From: Sinomonas atrocyanea
GTDB lineage: Bacteria; Actinomycetota; Actinomycetes; Actinomycetales; Micrococcaceae
DNA: 64,000 nt
Assembly: GCF_001577305.1 (NCBI RefSeq)
Contig: NZ_CP014518.1
Span: 4,154,001-4,218,000, forward strand
Reading direction: 5' to 3'
Shown here piece after piece: positions 8,423 through 17,775 of the stretch (the first letter of the stretch is position 1; each line of letters begins with the position of its first letter). Below the pieces are notes generated by a model that saw only the letters and a list, made by a program, of their open reading frames with translations, had not been told where the DNA came from and did no database searches. A program made the position numbers and the translations under genes.

Positions 8423-10123
8423 TGCTAGTACCTCGATCTCCTAGTCCCTTTTCAGGGACCCCAAAATAGGCCATGCCAGGCAGTTTTCCTGACAGCCGAT
8501 TGATTCGCGAACAGCGTCCGAAGTAGCCCAATTACGGCATAGGCGTGTCCTTTTAGGCCACGTTGCCAAATCGGAACCCCTCTAATTCATAGAGGTCAGC
8601 CTAGAGCTCTGCTCCGAGCCCCAGCTTTACGTGATGTGGGTTACATTCCGTCCTTCGGTGAACCAAACCTACGTCACAGAATTCGCGCACGCGACCCCCT
8701 TTTATGAGAACTTCGAGATCACATTTTCCCGCCCCAGTTAACATGCCCGAAACATACGGGCGGAGGTCTACTGGTACCCTCCCGGGCCCCCGGGCGCACC
8801 CGATGTCGGCCAGGAAGGCACCAGTGAGGGGACTCGCCCAGCCGGCGCCCCTGTCGATTCGTTCGGGAAGCAGCTGTTGACAGGTCGGGTGAACCAGCGA
8901 CGGATCTGGCCGGCGGCGGCCTGAACTCAGCGGTGTCGTCAATGGGTCCACTCCTGAGCTTCGCCGCTCGGCGCTCGGGGCAGCGGCACTTCTGGGCAAC
9001 GGCGTGGCCCACCGCCGGTACTGATGCCGATGGGGATCAGTTGGACCGTCGGCCGCCGGACTCGTGCAGCCGAACGTTGCGTCCAAATGACGACTGTGTT
9101 TCCAACATGTTAACCAGAGTGAGAAGAGTGCATCCAGATTTTCTCAGCGCACGGCCCATTCCCTATGACGTGGAGAGGATCGGGGGAAGTGAGTCATGCG
9201 GCTGTCGGGCACAAATGAAACTGAGGCATGCAGTTGCCTAGCGCCAAAGCCTTAGCGACGCGCAATCTACCCGGCTAATCAACCCAGCTTCTATGGCTGG
9301 CCCTCGTTTACCACCGGCCGACGGCTCGCACGCTCAAGCTTTGCCCACTTTCGGACGTCGGCGGCGGCTGAGCGGCCTATTCAGATTTCGATGCAGTCTT
9401 TACTGGCGAACAACAGTCCGTGCGCGAAGGGTAAGTGCTGGCGCTGCCGGCAGATGCGGTCGCCCCGCGGGAGGCTTCGCTTCAGGGCGCGACGGGCGGC
9501 GGCGCGAGGGTGCACATCTTCGGCACTCGTCGGCGGGCAGCGCCGGGCGCACTTGCCCCCGTGGGGTGGTGGTCCCCCCATGTTGTGGCGGCCGCGCACG
9601 CCTTCTCGACGTCGCGGCCATTGGCGGCGTCCCATAGCCGGTCGTCTATGACAGGGGCGAGCTGCGCGCAGGCGGCTGCCCGTGGGCGTCGAACCGGGCG
9701 TGCAGATACTGGGCCTGCGCTTCTCCGGCCGCCTGGCCACGGCGGAGTTCCCGCTCGCGTGCTCGGGCCAGCTCTTCGCCGAGCCGTCGGCCCGACCCGA
9801 AGCATCCCCTCGACTGTTTCCTCGATTCCTTCGGATTGGCCCAGGTTTCCCCCTCGTGATGGCTGTCTCTCATCGTCCGAGCGGGCGGTCCCGCCCCCGC
9901 TGTTCACAGGGCTGGGCCAGAGATGATCGCCATCAAGACGCCACCCCGGGGACCGAGCGATACTCAGGGCGTCGAGGGGGTCCACAGCCGACAACTCAGT
10001 CAAGCTGCTTCCACCCAGTGGAAGGTGATGCAGCACACCTACCGGTGATCAGGACCACACTGGAACAAGACGCAGAGGCCCGGCCCCCAGCCGCGCCGGA
10101 GGCCACCAGATCAAGGAGTGCTG
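8423..10123. other. 1.7-kb stretch without a convincing gene
   Basis: This stretch separates the divergent amine oxidase and P450 genes, so it must carry both promoters. The first ~850 bases are clearly AT-richer than the flanking genes and have short hairpins near the oxidase start, for example GTCCC/GGGAC at 8444-8459 and CCTCT/AGAGG near 8580. From about 9300 to 10050 GC rises again, and several 60-190 codon frames overlap without a recognisable product. The minus-strand frame at 9646-9873 has an Arg/Glu/Ala-rich helical look (LARARERELRRG) and seems to continue in another frame. This suggests a decayed gene that I cannot name. Confidence 0.5.
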
Positions 10124-11467
10124 ATGTCACTGGAGACTCAGGGAACCGGCTGCCCGTTCGGGTTCGGCGCCCAGGCGGGCACCGACACAGGTGCGGCGCC
10201 CGCGAGCGCCGGCCACGCGCCGTCGGCCGCGCACAACGCCACCCACCACGGCTACGAGCCGTTCCAGATGAAGAACCCCTTCCCGGCGTACGCGGCCCTC
10301 CGCGCCGAGGAGCCGGTCATGTACGACGAGCGGATCGACCTCTTCGTGGTCACCCGCTACGACGACATCAAGGCCGTCTTCGACGACTGGGAGACCTTCT
10401 CCTCCGAGAACGCCCAGGCCCCGGTCCGCAAGCGCGGCCCGCAGGCCACCCAGATCATGAACGAGGGCGGCTTCACCGCCTACTCGGGCCTCTCCGCCCG
10501 CATCCCCCCGGAGCACACCCGCATCCGCGGCATCGTGCAGAAGGCCTTCACGCCGCGCCGGTTCAAGGTCCTCGAGCCATTCATCCGGCAGAACGTCGCC
10601 GACCGCCTGGACGCGATGATCGCCCGCGGCCAGGACACAGCCGCCCACCACGGCGAGATCGTCAAGGACCTCGCCTACGAGGTCCCCACCATCACCATCC
10701 TCACCCTCATCGGCGAGGACCTCGCCAAGCTGGACGACTACAAGCGCTGGTCCGACTCCCGCGCAGCGATGACCTGGGGCGACCTCTCCGATGAGGAGCA
10801 GATCCCCCACGCGCACAACCTCGTCCAGTACTGGCAGGCCTGCCTCGCCCTCGTCGCCAAGGCCCACGCCGAGGGCGGCGACAACCTCATCGCGGACCTC
10901 GTCACCGCCCAGAAGGACGGCGCCGAGATCTCCGACCACGAGATCGCCTCGGTGGCCTACAGCCTCCTCTTCGCCGGCCACGAGACCACCACCACGCTCA
11001 TCTCCAACGCCCTCCGCCTCCTCGCCGCGGACCCCGAGACCTGGCAGCAGCTCGTCGAGGACCCCAAGAAGATCCCCGGCGCCATCGACGAGGTGCTCCG
11101 CTACTCAGGATCGATCGTCGCCTGGCGCCGCAAGGCCCTCAAGGACGCCGAGATCGGCGGGGTGAAGATCCCCAAGGGCTCCGGCATCCTGCTCGTGATG
11201 GGCTCGGCCAACCGCGACGAGTCCAAGTTCGAGGATCCCGAGACCTTCGACATCGCCCGCCCCAACGCCCGCGAGCACCTCTCGTTCGGCTTCGGCATCC
11301 ACTACTGCCTCGGCAACATGCTCGCCAAGCTCCAGGCCAAGATCGCCCTCGAAGAGGCCACGGCCAAGCTCCCCCACCTCACCGTGGACGACCCGGAGAG
11401 CATCGAGTTCCGCGAGAACCTCTCCTTCCGCGTCCCCGTCTCCGTCCCGGTGAGCTGGACCGAATGA
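10124..11467 (+). CDS. creJ: Cytochrome P450, CreJ-like (phosphorylated alkylphenol hydroxylase)
   Basis: A 447-residue soluble bacterial P450. The heme-ligand Cys is Cys395 in FGFGIHYCLG, the oxygen-binding I helix carries AGHETTTT near 284-291, and the K-helix ExxR appears as EVLR. The ATG at 10124 follows AAGGAG by five bases; a GTG six bases earlier is inside that ribosome site. It heads an operon collinear with the cre cluster of Corynebacterium glutamicum. There CreJ with ferredoxin CreF and reductase CreE oxidises the methyl group of the phosphate ester of p-cresol, not free cresol. The assignment rests mainly on this gene order. A different phenolic substrate is possible. Confidence 0.85.
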   Translation: MSLETQGTGCPFGFGAQAGTDTGAAPASAGHAPSAAHNATHHGYEPFQMKNPFPAYAALRAEEPVMYDERIDLFVVTRYDDIKAVFDDWETFSSENAQAPVRKRGPQATQIMNEGGFTAYSGLSARIPPEHTRIRGIVQKAFTPRRFKVLEPFIRQNVADRLDAMIARGQDTAAHHGEIVKDLAYEVPTITILTLIGEDLAKLDDYKRWSDSRAAMTWGDLSDEEQIPHAHNLVQYWQACLALVAKAHAEGGDNLIADLVTAQKDGAEISDHEIASVAYSLLFAGHETTTTLISNALRLLAADPETWQQLVEDPKKIPGAIDEVLRYSGSIVAWRRKALKDAEIGGVKIPKGSGILLVMGSANRDESKFEDPETFDIARPNAREHLSFGFGIHYCLGNMLAKLQAKIALEEATAKLPHLTVDDPESIEFRENLSFRVPVSVPVSWTE

Positions 11468-12611
11468 ACGCGCCGACCACAACCATGGAGCAGACCATGC
11501 AGGACACGAACTTCCAGGACACGCAGTACATCCAGTTCTTCGACGGCGGCACCGAGCCGACCCTCGCGAACCTCGGGGGCAAGGGCGCCTCGCTCGTCAC
11601 GATGACGTCCGCGGGCATGCCCGTCCCCCGGGCTTCGTGGTCACCACCGCCCAGTTCGACGCGTTCATGGCGGAGAACCAGATCACGGAGAGGATCCACG
11701 CGCTCCTGGCCGGCCTCAACCCCGAGGACGTCGCCGAGGTCGACGCCGTCTCCGCGACCATCCGCGCGAGCATCGAGGAGTGCCCAGTCCCGGCCGAGGC
11801 CCGCGCCCAGACGGTCGCCGCCTACGAGGCCCTGCAGTCCCGCTTCGACTCCCCCGTCCCGGTCGCCGTCCGCTCGTCCGCCACGGCGGAGGACCTCCCC
11901 GACGCCTCGTTCGCCGGCCAGCAGGACACCTACCTCTGGCTCGAGGGCTTCGACGCGGTGGGCGAGCACATCCGCAAGTGCTGGGCCTCCCTCTACACCT
12001 CGCGCGCCATCATCTACCGCCTCAAGAACGGCATCCCCAACGAGGGCCTCTCCATGGCCGTGGTGGTGCAGAAGATGGTCAACGCGAAGGCCTCCGGCGT
12101 CGCCATGACCCTCGACCCCACCAACGGCGACCGCTCCAAGATCACCATCGACGCCTCCTACGGCGTCGGCGAGATGGTGGTCTCCGGCCAGGTCACCCCG
12201 GACAACATCGTCCTGGACAAGGTCACCCTCGCCCTCGTCACCGAGCACCTCGGCGACAAGCACGCCGAGCTCGTCCCGGACGCCACGCGCCGCCTCGTGG
12301 AACGCGAGGTCGACGCCGAACGCCGCTCCCGCCGCTGCCTCACCGACGCGCAGCTCACCGCAGTCGCCACGCTCGCCAAGCGCGCCGAGAAGCACTACAA
12401 GACCCCGCAGGACATCGAGTGGGCCCTCGACGCCGACCTCCCCGACGGCGAGAACCTCCTGCTCCTGCAGGCCCGCCCCGAGACCGTCCACTCCTCCAAG
12501 CCCGCCACCGCACCCCAGCCCGTGGTGAGCCAGAGCGCGCAAGCCGGCGCCGCGCCGTCGTCCGCCACCACCGGCGGCTTCAGCTGGGGCTCCATCAAGC
12601 TCACCGCGTAG
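11464..12611 (+). pseudogene. creI: CreI-like ATP-binding subunit of phenol-phosphorylating enzyme, frameshifted
   Basis: This is the N-terminal, ATP-grasp half of a PEP-synthase-like enzyme (about 382 residues if repaired). The first frame reads ...GGKGASLVTMTSAGMPVP and then breaks. The next frame resumes at once with the FVVTTAQFDAF block, and later has VAVRSSATAEDLPDASFAGQ and the C-terminal LLLQARPET. The family consensus PVPPGFVVTT shows that one C is missing from the five-C run at 11625-11629. In the cre pathway this subunit takes phosphate from ATP and passes it to the swivel-domain partner encoded next. Its ATG overlaps the P450 stop by four bases. Either the gene is recently broken or the base is a sequencing error. 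Everything downstream is intact, which favours error. Confidence 0.8.
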
Positions 12612-12651
12612 CACCCCTTCCGCAGCACCCCACAGAAGACAGGACACACCA

Positions 12652-14562
12652 ATGTCGATGAAGTCCTTCCCGAAGCCGTCCGAGCTCCCGGTCCCTGCCG
12701 GAGCCGAGGGCTGGGAGAAGCTGTACCCCTATTACCTCGTGTTCCAGGACAAGCTCAAGGAGCAGGAGGACGCCAAGTTCTGGTTCTGCGACAGCCAGCA
12801 CTGGCCCACCGTCTTCAAGCCGTTCGAGACGATCGGCGGCGAGTTCGCGGTCAAGTGCCTGGGCCAGTACAACGCCCGCCACCTCATGATCCCGAACGCG
12901 AACGGGATCGAGTTCCGCATCCACCTCGGCTACCTCTACATGAGCCCCATCCCGGTGCCGGAGGACCAGATCGCCGCGCGCGTGCCGGCCTTCGAGGAGC
13001 GCGTGGGCTACTACTTCCAGAACTGGCCGCGGCTGCTCGAGCAGTGGCACACCAAGGTCAAGGGCACCATCGACGAGATGGAGAAGATCACCTTCGCCAA
13101 GCCCCCGGCCATCGTCCCGATCGAGGACATCCACTCCGGCAAGGCGAAGGACGGCTCCGAGGTCCTCCTCGACAACTACGACCGCCTCATCCAGCTCGCC
13201 TACCAGAACTGGCAGTACCACTTCGAGTTCCTCAACCTCGGGTACATCGCCTACCTGGACTTCTTCAACTTCTGCAAGCAGGTCTTCCCGAACATCCCGG
13301 ACCAGTCCATCGCCACGATGGTGCAGGGCGTGGACATGGAGCTGTTCCGCCCCGACGACGAGCTCAAGGGCCTCGCCGCACTCGCCGTCGAGCTCGGCCT
13401 GCAGTCCGCCTTCGAGAACGCGGACGACGCCGACGCCACCTTGGGCGCGATCCGCGCCTCCGCCGGGGGTGACCACTGGATCCAGCGCTGGGAGGAAGCG
13501 CACGAGCCGTGGTTCAACTTCACCGTGGGCAACGGCTTCTACGGCCACGACAAGTACTGGAACGAGCACCCGGAGATCCCGCTCAACTACATCAAGGACT
13601 ACATCGCCCGGCTGGACGCGGGGCAGGAGATCCTCCGCCCGGTCGAGGCGCTCATCGCCGAGAAGGAGCGGATCGTCGAGGAGTACCGCGAGCTGCTCGA
13701 CGGCGACAACCTCGCCGCTTTCGACGCCAAGCGCGGCCTGGCCGCCCAGTGCTACCCGTACGTGGAGAACCACAACTTCTACATCGAGCACTGGACCATG
13801 GGCGTGTTCTGGCGCAAGATCCGCGAGCTCTCCCGCGTGTTCCACGCCGAGGGCTTCTGGACCGAGCCGGACGACCTCCTCTACCTGGGCCGCAACGAGG
13901 TCCGCGACGCGCTGTTCGACCTCGTGACCTGGTGGGGCGTGGGCGCCTCGGAGCCGATCGGCCCGAGCTACTGGCCCGAGGAGATCGAGCGCCGCCGCAA
14001 GATTGTCGACGCGCTCAAGACCGCCCGGCCCCAGCCCGCACTCAACACCCCGCCGGCCTCCATCACCGAGCCCTTCACCCGCATGCTCTGGGGCATCACC
14101 ACCGAGCAGGTGCAGCAGTGGCTCGGCGAGGGCGAGGCCGTGGAGGGCGGCGGCCTGCGCGGCATGGCGGCCTCCCCCGGCGTGGTCGAGGGCCCGGCCC
14201 GCGTGGTCACCGACGCGGACCAGCTCTCCGAGGTCCAGCAGGGCGAGATCCTCGTCGCCACCGTCACGGCGCCGTCCTGGGGCCCGATCTTCGGCAAGAT
14301 CGCCGCGACCGTCACGGACATCGGCGGCATGATGAGCCACGCGGCGATCGTGTGCCGCGAGTACGGCCTCCCCGCCGTGACCGGCACAGGCTCGGGCTCC
14401 ACGACCATCCGCACGGGCCAGATGCTCCGCGTGGACGGCACGAAGGGCACCGTGGAGATCCTCGACGCCGCCCCCGCCGCCACGGTCTCCGGGCCCGGCG
14501 CGCACAGCCACGCGCACGGCGAGTCGGGTCACGAGCACAGCCAGGAGCCGGCGCATGCCTGA
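12652..14562 (+). CDS. creH: CreH-like phosphohistidine/phenol-binding subunit (PEP-utilising type)
   Basis: A 636-residue partner of the ATP-binding subunit. The first ~470 residues are an aromatic-rich domain without the usual pyruvate-binding barrel. Residues 500-605 form a PEP-utiliser mobile domain whose catalytic His is His563 in GGMMSHAAIVCREYGLPAVTG. The tail is His-rich. This matches the two-component design in which a His residue, phosphorylated by the ATP subunit, phosphorylates a phenolic hydroxyl (CreHI in Corynebacterium, phenylphosphate synthase in Thauera). The letter H versus I is assigned from collinear order and may be swapped. The stop overlaps the following SDR gene by eight bases, indicating coupled translation. 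Confidence 0.82.
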   Translation: MSMKSFPKPSELPVPAGAEGWEKLYPYYLVFQDKLKEQEDAKFWFCDSQHWPTVFKPFETIGGEFAVKCLGQYNARHLMIPNANGIEFRIHLGYLYMSPIPVPEDQIAARVPAFEERVGYYFQNWPRLLEQWHTKVKGTIDEMEKITFAKPPAIVPIEDIHSGKAKDGSEVLLDNYDRLIQLAYQNWQYHFEFLNLGYIAYLDFFNFCKQVFPNIPDQSIATMVQGVDMELFRPDDELKGLAALAVELGLQSAFENADDADATLGAIRASAGGDHWIQRWEEAHEPWFNFTVGNGFYGHDKYWNEHPEIPLNYIKDYIARLDAGQEILRPVEALIAEKERIVEEYRELLDGDNLAAFDAKRGLAAQCYPYVENHNFYIEHWTMGVFWRKIRELSRVFHAEGFWTEPDDLLYLGRNEVRDALFDLVTWWGVGASEPIGPSYWPEEIERRRKIVDALKTARPQPALNTPPASITEPFTRMLWGITTEQVQQWLGEGEAVEGGGLRGMAASPGVVEGPARVVTDADQLSEVQQGEILVATVTAPSWGPIFGKIAATVTDIGGMMSHAAIVCREYGLPAVTGTGSGSTTIRTGQMLRVDGTKGTVEILDAAPAATVSGPGAHSHAHGESGHEHSQEPAHA

Positions 14563-15331
14563 TCCCCAGACCACAGCTCCCCGGCTCGCGCTCATCACGG
14601 GCGCGGCCGGGGGCCTGGGCCGGGCCTTCGCCCTCGGCTTCGCCTCCCGTGGCTACAAGGTGGCCGTCGCGGACGTGAACGCCGCCGGCGCCGAGGAGAC
14701 CGCGCAGCTCGTGCGGGAGACGGCCGTCGAGGGCACGCAGGCCGAGGCCCTCGCCCTCAAGGTCGACGTCACCGACGTCGCGTCCACCGAGGCGATGGCC
14801 GCCGAAGCGGCCGAGTTCGGCGGCGGCCGGATCGACGTCGTCGTCAACAACGCCGCGATCTACGCGACGGTGACCCGCAGCCCGTTCGAGGAGATCGACC
14901 CGGCCGAGTGGGACCTCGTGATGGGCGTGAACCTCAAGGGCCCGTGGCTCGTGACCCGCGCCGCCAGCCCGTACCTGGGCGAGGGAGGCCGCGTCATCAA
15001 CCTCTCGAGCGCCACGATCTACTCCGGCTCCGAGCAGTGGGCCCACTACGTGGCCTCCAAGGGCGGCGTCGTGGCCCTGACCCGGGTCCTGGCCAAGGAG
15101 CTCGGCAAGCGCGGGGTCACGGTCAACGCGATCGCCCCCGGCTTCACGCTCACCGAGGCCAGCTACGGGCTCATGGAGAACGCCGAGACCTACGGCGTGG
15201 ACCGCGGCTCCATCAAGCGGGCCAGCCAGCCCGAGGACATCGTGGGCGCCGCCCTCTTCCTCGCGAGCCCCGACTCCTCCTACATGACCGGCCAGACCCT
15301 CGTGGTCGACGGCGGCCGGCAATTCATCTGA
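14555..15331 (+). CDS. creG: Short-chain dehydrogenase, probable 4-hydroxybenzyl-alcohol dehydrogenase
   Basis: A 258-residue classical SDR with the NAD(P) motif TGAAGGLG near residue 16, NNAA near 98, a Ser in the catalytic region (INLSSATIY) and the YVASK catalytic Tyr/Lys pair. The C-terminal SSYMTGQTLVVDGGRQ is typical of the family. Aromatic alcohol to aldehyde oxidation fits its position in the cre-type operon. Cofactor acidic residue ADVN after the second strand suggests NAD(H) rather than NADP(H). The cre letter is taken from gene order and should be treated as provisional. It overlaps the upstream gene and is followed 44 bases later by the ferredoxin gene. Confidence 0.8.
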   Translation: MPDPQTTAPRLALITGAAGGLGRAFALGFASRGYKVAVADVNAAGAEETAQLVRETAVEGTQAEALALKVDVTDVASTEAMAAEAAEFGGGRIDVVVNNAAIYATVTRSPFEEIDPAEWDLVMGVNLKGPWLVTRAASPYLGEGGRVINLSSATIYSGSEQWAHYVASKGGVVALTRVLAKELGKRGVTVNAIAPGFTLTEASYGLMENAETYGVDRGSIKRASQPEDIVGAALFLASPDSSYMTGQTLVVDGGRQFI

Positions 15332-15375
15332 ACCCTTTAGACCACCCTGCCACCGATTCTCAGGAGAGCACCCCA

Positions 15376-15699
15376 ATGACCACCACCGTCCACTACACCG
15401 ACGCGGAGGGCACCGTCCGGGACATCGAGGGACGCCCCGGCGACTCCGTCATGGAGACCGCCGTGCGCAACGGCGTGCCGGGCATCGTCGCCGAGTGCGG
15501 CGGCTCGCTCTCCTGCGCCACGTGCCACGTCTTTGTCCGCGAGGACTGCCTCGACACGCTCCCGCCCATCGAGCCCATGGAGGACGAGATGCTCTACGGC
15601 ACCGCCGTGGACCGCGAGGAGAACTCACGCCTGTCCTGCCAGCTCAAGCTCACCGAGGGGATGGACCTCTACGTGACCACCCCGGAAACCCAGGTGTGA
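15376..15699 (+). CDS. creF: [2Fe-2S] ferredoxin (CreF-like)
   Basis: A 107-residue adrenodoxin/putidaredoxin-type ferredoxin. The cluster ligands are visible as Cys-x5-Cys-x2-Cys in AECGGSLSCATCHVFV, with the fourth Cys in SRLSCQLKL. It carries electrons from the neighbouring FAD reductase to the P450. The ATG at 15376 follows AGGAGAG at a normal distance. One base separates its stop from the reductase start. Similar genes exist for other class I P450 systems, so specificity for the first gene of this operon is inferred from context. Confidence 0.93.
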   Translation: MTTTVHYTDAEGTVRDIEGRPGDSVMETAVRNGVPGIVAECGGSLSCATCHVFVREDCLDTLPPIEPMEDEMLYGTAVDREENSRLSCQLKLTEGMDLYVTTPETQV

Positions 15700-15700
15700 G

Positions 15701-17056
15701 ATGACCGCCCCAGATGCACCCACCGCAGAGCCCACCGGCCTGCTGGTCATCGGCGCGAGCCAGTCCGGCGTCCAGCTCGCCATCTCGCTCCGCGCCCTCG
15801 GCTTCGAGGAGCCCATCACCCTCCTCGGCGAGGAGAACCACCGCCCCTACCAGCGCCCGGCCCTCTCCAAGGAGTGGCTCCAGGGCGAGGTGGGCAACGA
15901 GTCGCTCATCTTCCGCTCCAACGAGTACTGGGACGAGCACCACGTCACCCTCGTCAAGGACCAGCGGATCACCCGGATCGAGAAGAACCCTGACGGGTCC
16001 GGGGTCGCGATGGCAGCCTCGGGCGCCGAGTTCCCGTTCAAGCGCCTGGCGCTCACCGTAGGTGCGCGGGCGCGGAAGCTCGCGATCGACGGCGGCGATC
16101 TGGCCGGCGTCGTCTATCTCCGCAACGCCGACGACGCCCTGGCCCTCAAGGCCATCGTGGGCAGCGCGACGGACGTCGTGGTGGTGGGCGGCGGCTTCAT
16201 TGGGCTCGAGGCCGCCTCGAGCCTGAAGAAGATGGGCAAGAACGTGGTGGTCCTCGAGGCCGGCCCGCGGCTCGTGGGCCGCGCCGTGGGCGAGGAGACC
16301 GCCCAGTTCTTCCTCGACGCCCACCGCGCCCGCGGCCTCGACATCCGCCTCGGCGCGAAGATCACCCGCTTCGTGCCGGGCCCCGGCGGAACGGCTTCCG
16401 CGCACGACGCCGCTCCTGCGGTCGCCGGCGTCGAGCTCGCCGCGGGAGAGAGCACGGAACCCGAGGTCGTCCCGGCGCAGATCGTGCTCGTGGGCATCGG
16501 CGTCGTCCCGAACACGGAGCTGGCCGAGCAGATGGGCCTGGCCGTGGACAACGGAATCGTCGTGGACCAGTACGCGCTCGCCTCGGACGGCACCACCGTG
16601 GCCGTGGGCGACTGCGCGAACATGCCCAACCCCGTGCCCGGCTCCCCCGCCGGCGAGCGCATCCGCCTCGAGAGCGTCAACAACGCGATCGAGCACGCGA
16701 AGGTCGCGGCCTACTCGCTCATGGGCCGGCGCGAGGAGTACGCGGGCATCCCCTGGTTCTGGTCCAACCAGGCCGACCTCAAGCTCCAGATCGCGGGCCT
16801 GTCCATGGGCTTTGATCAGACCGTGGTGCGCCGGGACGACGAGCGCGGCAAGTTCTCCGTGCTCTATTACCGCGCGGGCCGGATCATCGCCGCCGACTGC
16901 GTCAACGCCCCGCTGGACTTCATGGCCGTCAAGAACGCCCTCGCCAAGGGCCAGAACATCCCGGCCGAGGCGGTCCAGGCCGCCGCCGCGGACGTGCAGC
17001 TGAAGACCCTGGCCGTCCCGCTCGCCACCGCCGTCGCCGCGGGAGGAACCCGATGA
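15701..17056 (+). CDS. creE: FAD-dependent ferredoxin reductase (CreE-like)
   Basis: A 451-residue putidaredoxin-reductase-type flavoprotein using NAD(P)H to reduce the ferredoxin. The first dinucleotide motif is VIGASQSGVQLA (the final Gly of GxGxxG is present and the second is Ser). The NAD motif is VVVGGGFIGLEAASSL, and the C-terminal FAD block contains VAVGDCANMPNP. A reductase-type C-terminal domain follows (WFWSNQADLKLQIAG). Length is slightly above the usual 400-430 because of an insert near residue 230. The gene overlaps the next by four bases (ATGA). With the P450 and ferredoxin it makes a complete three-component monooxygenase. Confidence 0.92.
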   Translation: MTAPDAPTAEPTGLLVIGASQSGVQLAISLRALGFEEPITLLGEENHRPYQRPALSKEWLQGEVGNESLIFRSNEYWDEHHVTLVKDQRITRIEKNPDGSGVAMAASGAEFPFKRLALTVGARARKLAIDGGDLAGVVYLRNADDALALKAIVGSATDVVVVGGGFIGLEAASSLKKMGKNVVVLEAGPRLVGRAVGEETAQFFLDAHRARGLDIRLGAKITRFVPGPGGTASAHDAAPAVAGVELAAGESTEPEVVPAQIVLVGIGVVPNTELAEQMGLAVDNGIVVDQYALASDGTTVAVGDCANMPNPVPGSPAGERIRLESVNNAIEHAKVAAYSLMGRREEYAGIPWFWSNQADLKLQIAGLSMGFDQTVVRRDDERGKFSVLYYRAGRIIAADCVNAPLDFMAVKNALAKGQNIPAEAVQAAAADVQLKTLAVPLATAVAAGGTR

Positions 17057-17775
17057 CCGAGAACACCCTCGAGATCGACGCCGCCCGCGCGGACGCGTTC
17101 GCCGCCGCGTACCCGGTGCGGCCCGTCCCCGCCGAGGGGCCCGTGGACACGCGGCCCATCTGCGAGACGCCAGGGACCGCGGGCCCCGGTGGCCGGCTCG
17201 ACCCGCTGTGGAAAGCCGTGGTCCGGTACACCCGCACCCGCGGCAACGACATCCACCTGCCCATCTCGGTGGCCTACGCCGAGCGGCTGTGCGACGCGTA
17301 CCCGGCCTCGGCCCGCGAGCTCGTGCTCGTCGCGACCCTCCTGCACGACACCGGCTGGGCCCGGGTGGACGAGTCCCGCATCCTCTCCGAGGGCTTCACC
17401 GGGGACTGGCGCAAGGCCCAGATCCGGTACGAGCACGAGCACCAGGGCTGCCTCGTGGCCCGCGAGGTGCTGCCCGGGCTCGGCTATTCGGAGGAGTTCG
17501 TCGAGCGCGTCACCGCGATCATCGAGGGCCACGACACCCGCCACGTGGCCTACTCCCTCGAGGACGCCCTCATGCGGGACGCCGACCGGCTCTGGCGCTT
17601 CGACCGCGCCGGGATCGCCCTCGCGTCCTCGTGGTTCAAGATGGACCCGTCCACGTACGCCGACCGGCTCGCGGCCGAGATCGTTCCCGAGCTCATCACC
17701 GCCGCGGCCGTCGAGATGGCCACCGCAGACCTCGCGCGCTCCAACGCGCTGCTCCAGACGGGAGTGCTCCGATGA
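17053..17775 (+). CDS. creD: HD-domain phosphohydrolase (CreD-like)
   Basis: A 240-residue HD-superfamily protein. The metal-binding His/Asp set is visible as LLHDTGW, an EHEHQG segment, EGHDTRH and DADRLWRFD. In the cre pathway CreD removes the phosphate from the oxidised phenyl phosphate ester to release 4-hydroxybenzyl alcohol or its oxidised forms. Here the gene is coupled on both sides by four-base overlaps, between reductase and aldehyde dehydrogenase, exactly where that role is needed. HD proteins are diverse, so function relies on the context. Confidence 0.83.
   Translation: MTENTLEIDAARADAFAAAYPVRPVPAEGPVDTRPICETPGTAGPGGRLDPLWKAVVRYTRTRGNDIHLPISVAYAERLCDAYPASARELVLVATLLHDTGWARVDESRILSEGFTGDWRKAQIRYEHEHQGCLVAREVLPGLGYSEEFVERVTAIIEGHDTRHVAYSLEDALMRDADRLWRFDRAGIALASSWFKMDPSTYADRLAAEIVPELITAAAVEMATADLARSNALLQTGVLR

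Noticed and set aside
8601..9086. A 161-codon minus frame between the amine oxidase and P450
   Set aside because: No ribosome site, no family similarity, mixed composition, and competing frames on both strands.
9293..9926. Several plus-strand frames of 86-163 codons
   Set aside because: All Arg/Gly/Pro-rich without motif; counted as non-coding or decayed sequence.
10124..11467. P450 considered as a GcoA-type guaiacol demethylase
   Set aside because: Overall sequence does not follow the GcoA pattern I recall, and the kinase-like pair and HD gene beside it are specific to the cre layout.
12601..14598. A 665-codon minus-strand frame opposite the CreH-like gene
   Set aside because: Shadow frame: low-complexity Val/Leu/Gly/Asp composition with no family signature, while the plus frame has a clear catalytic domain.
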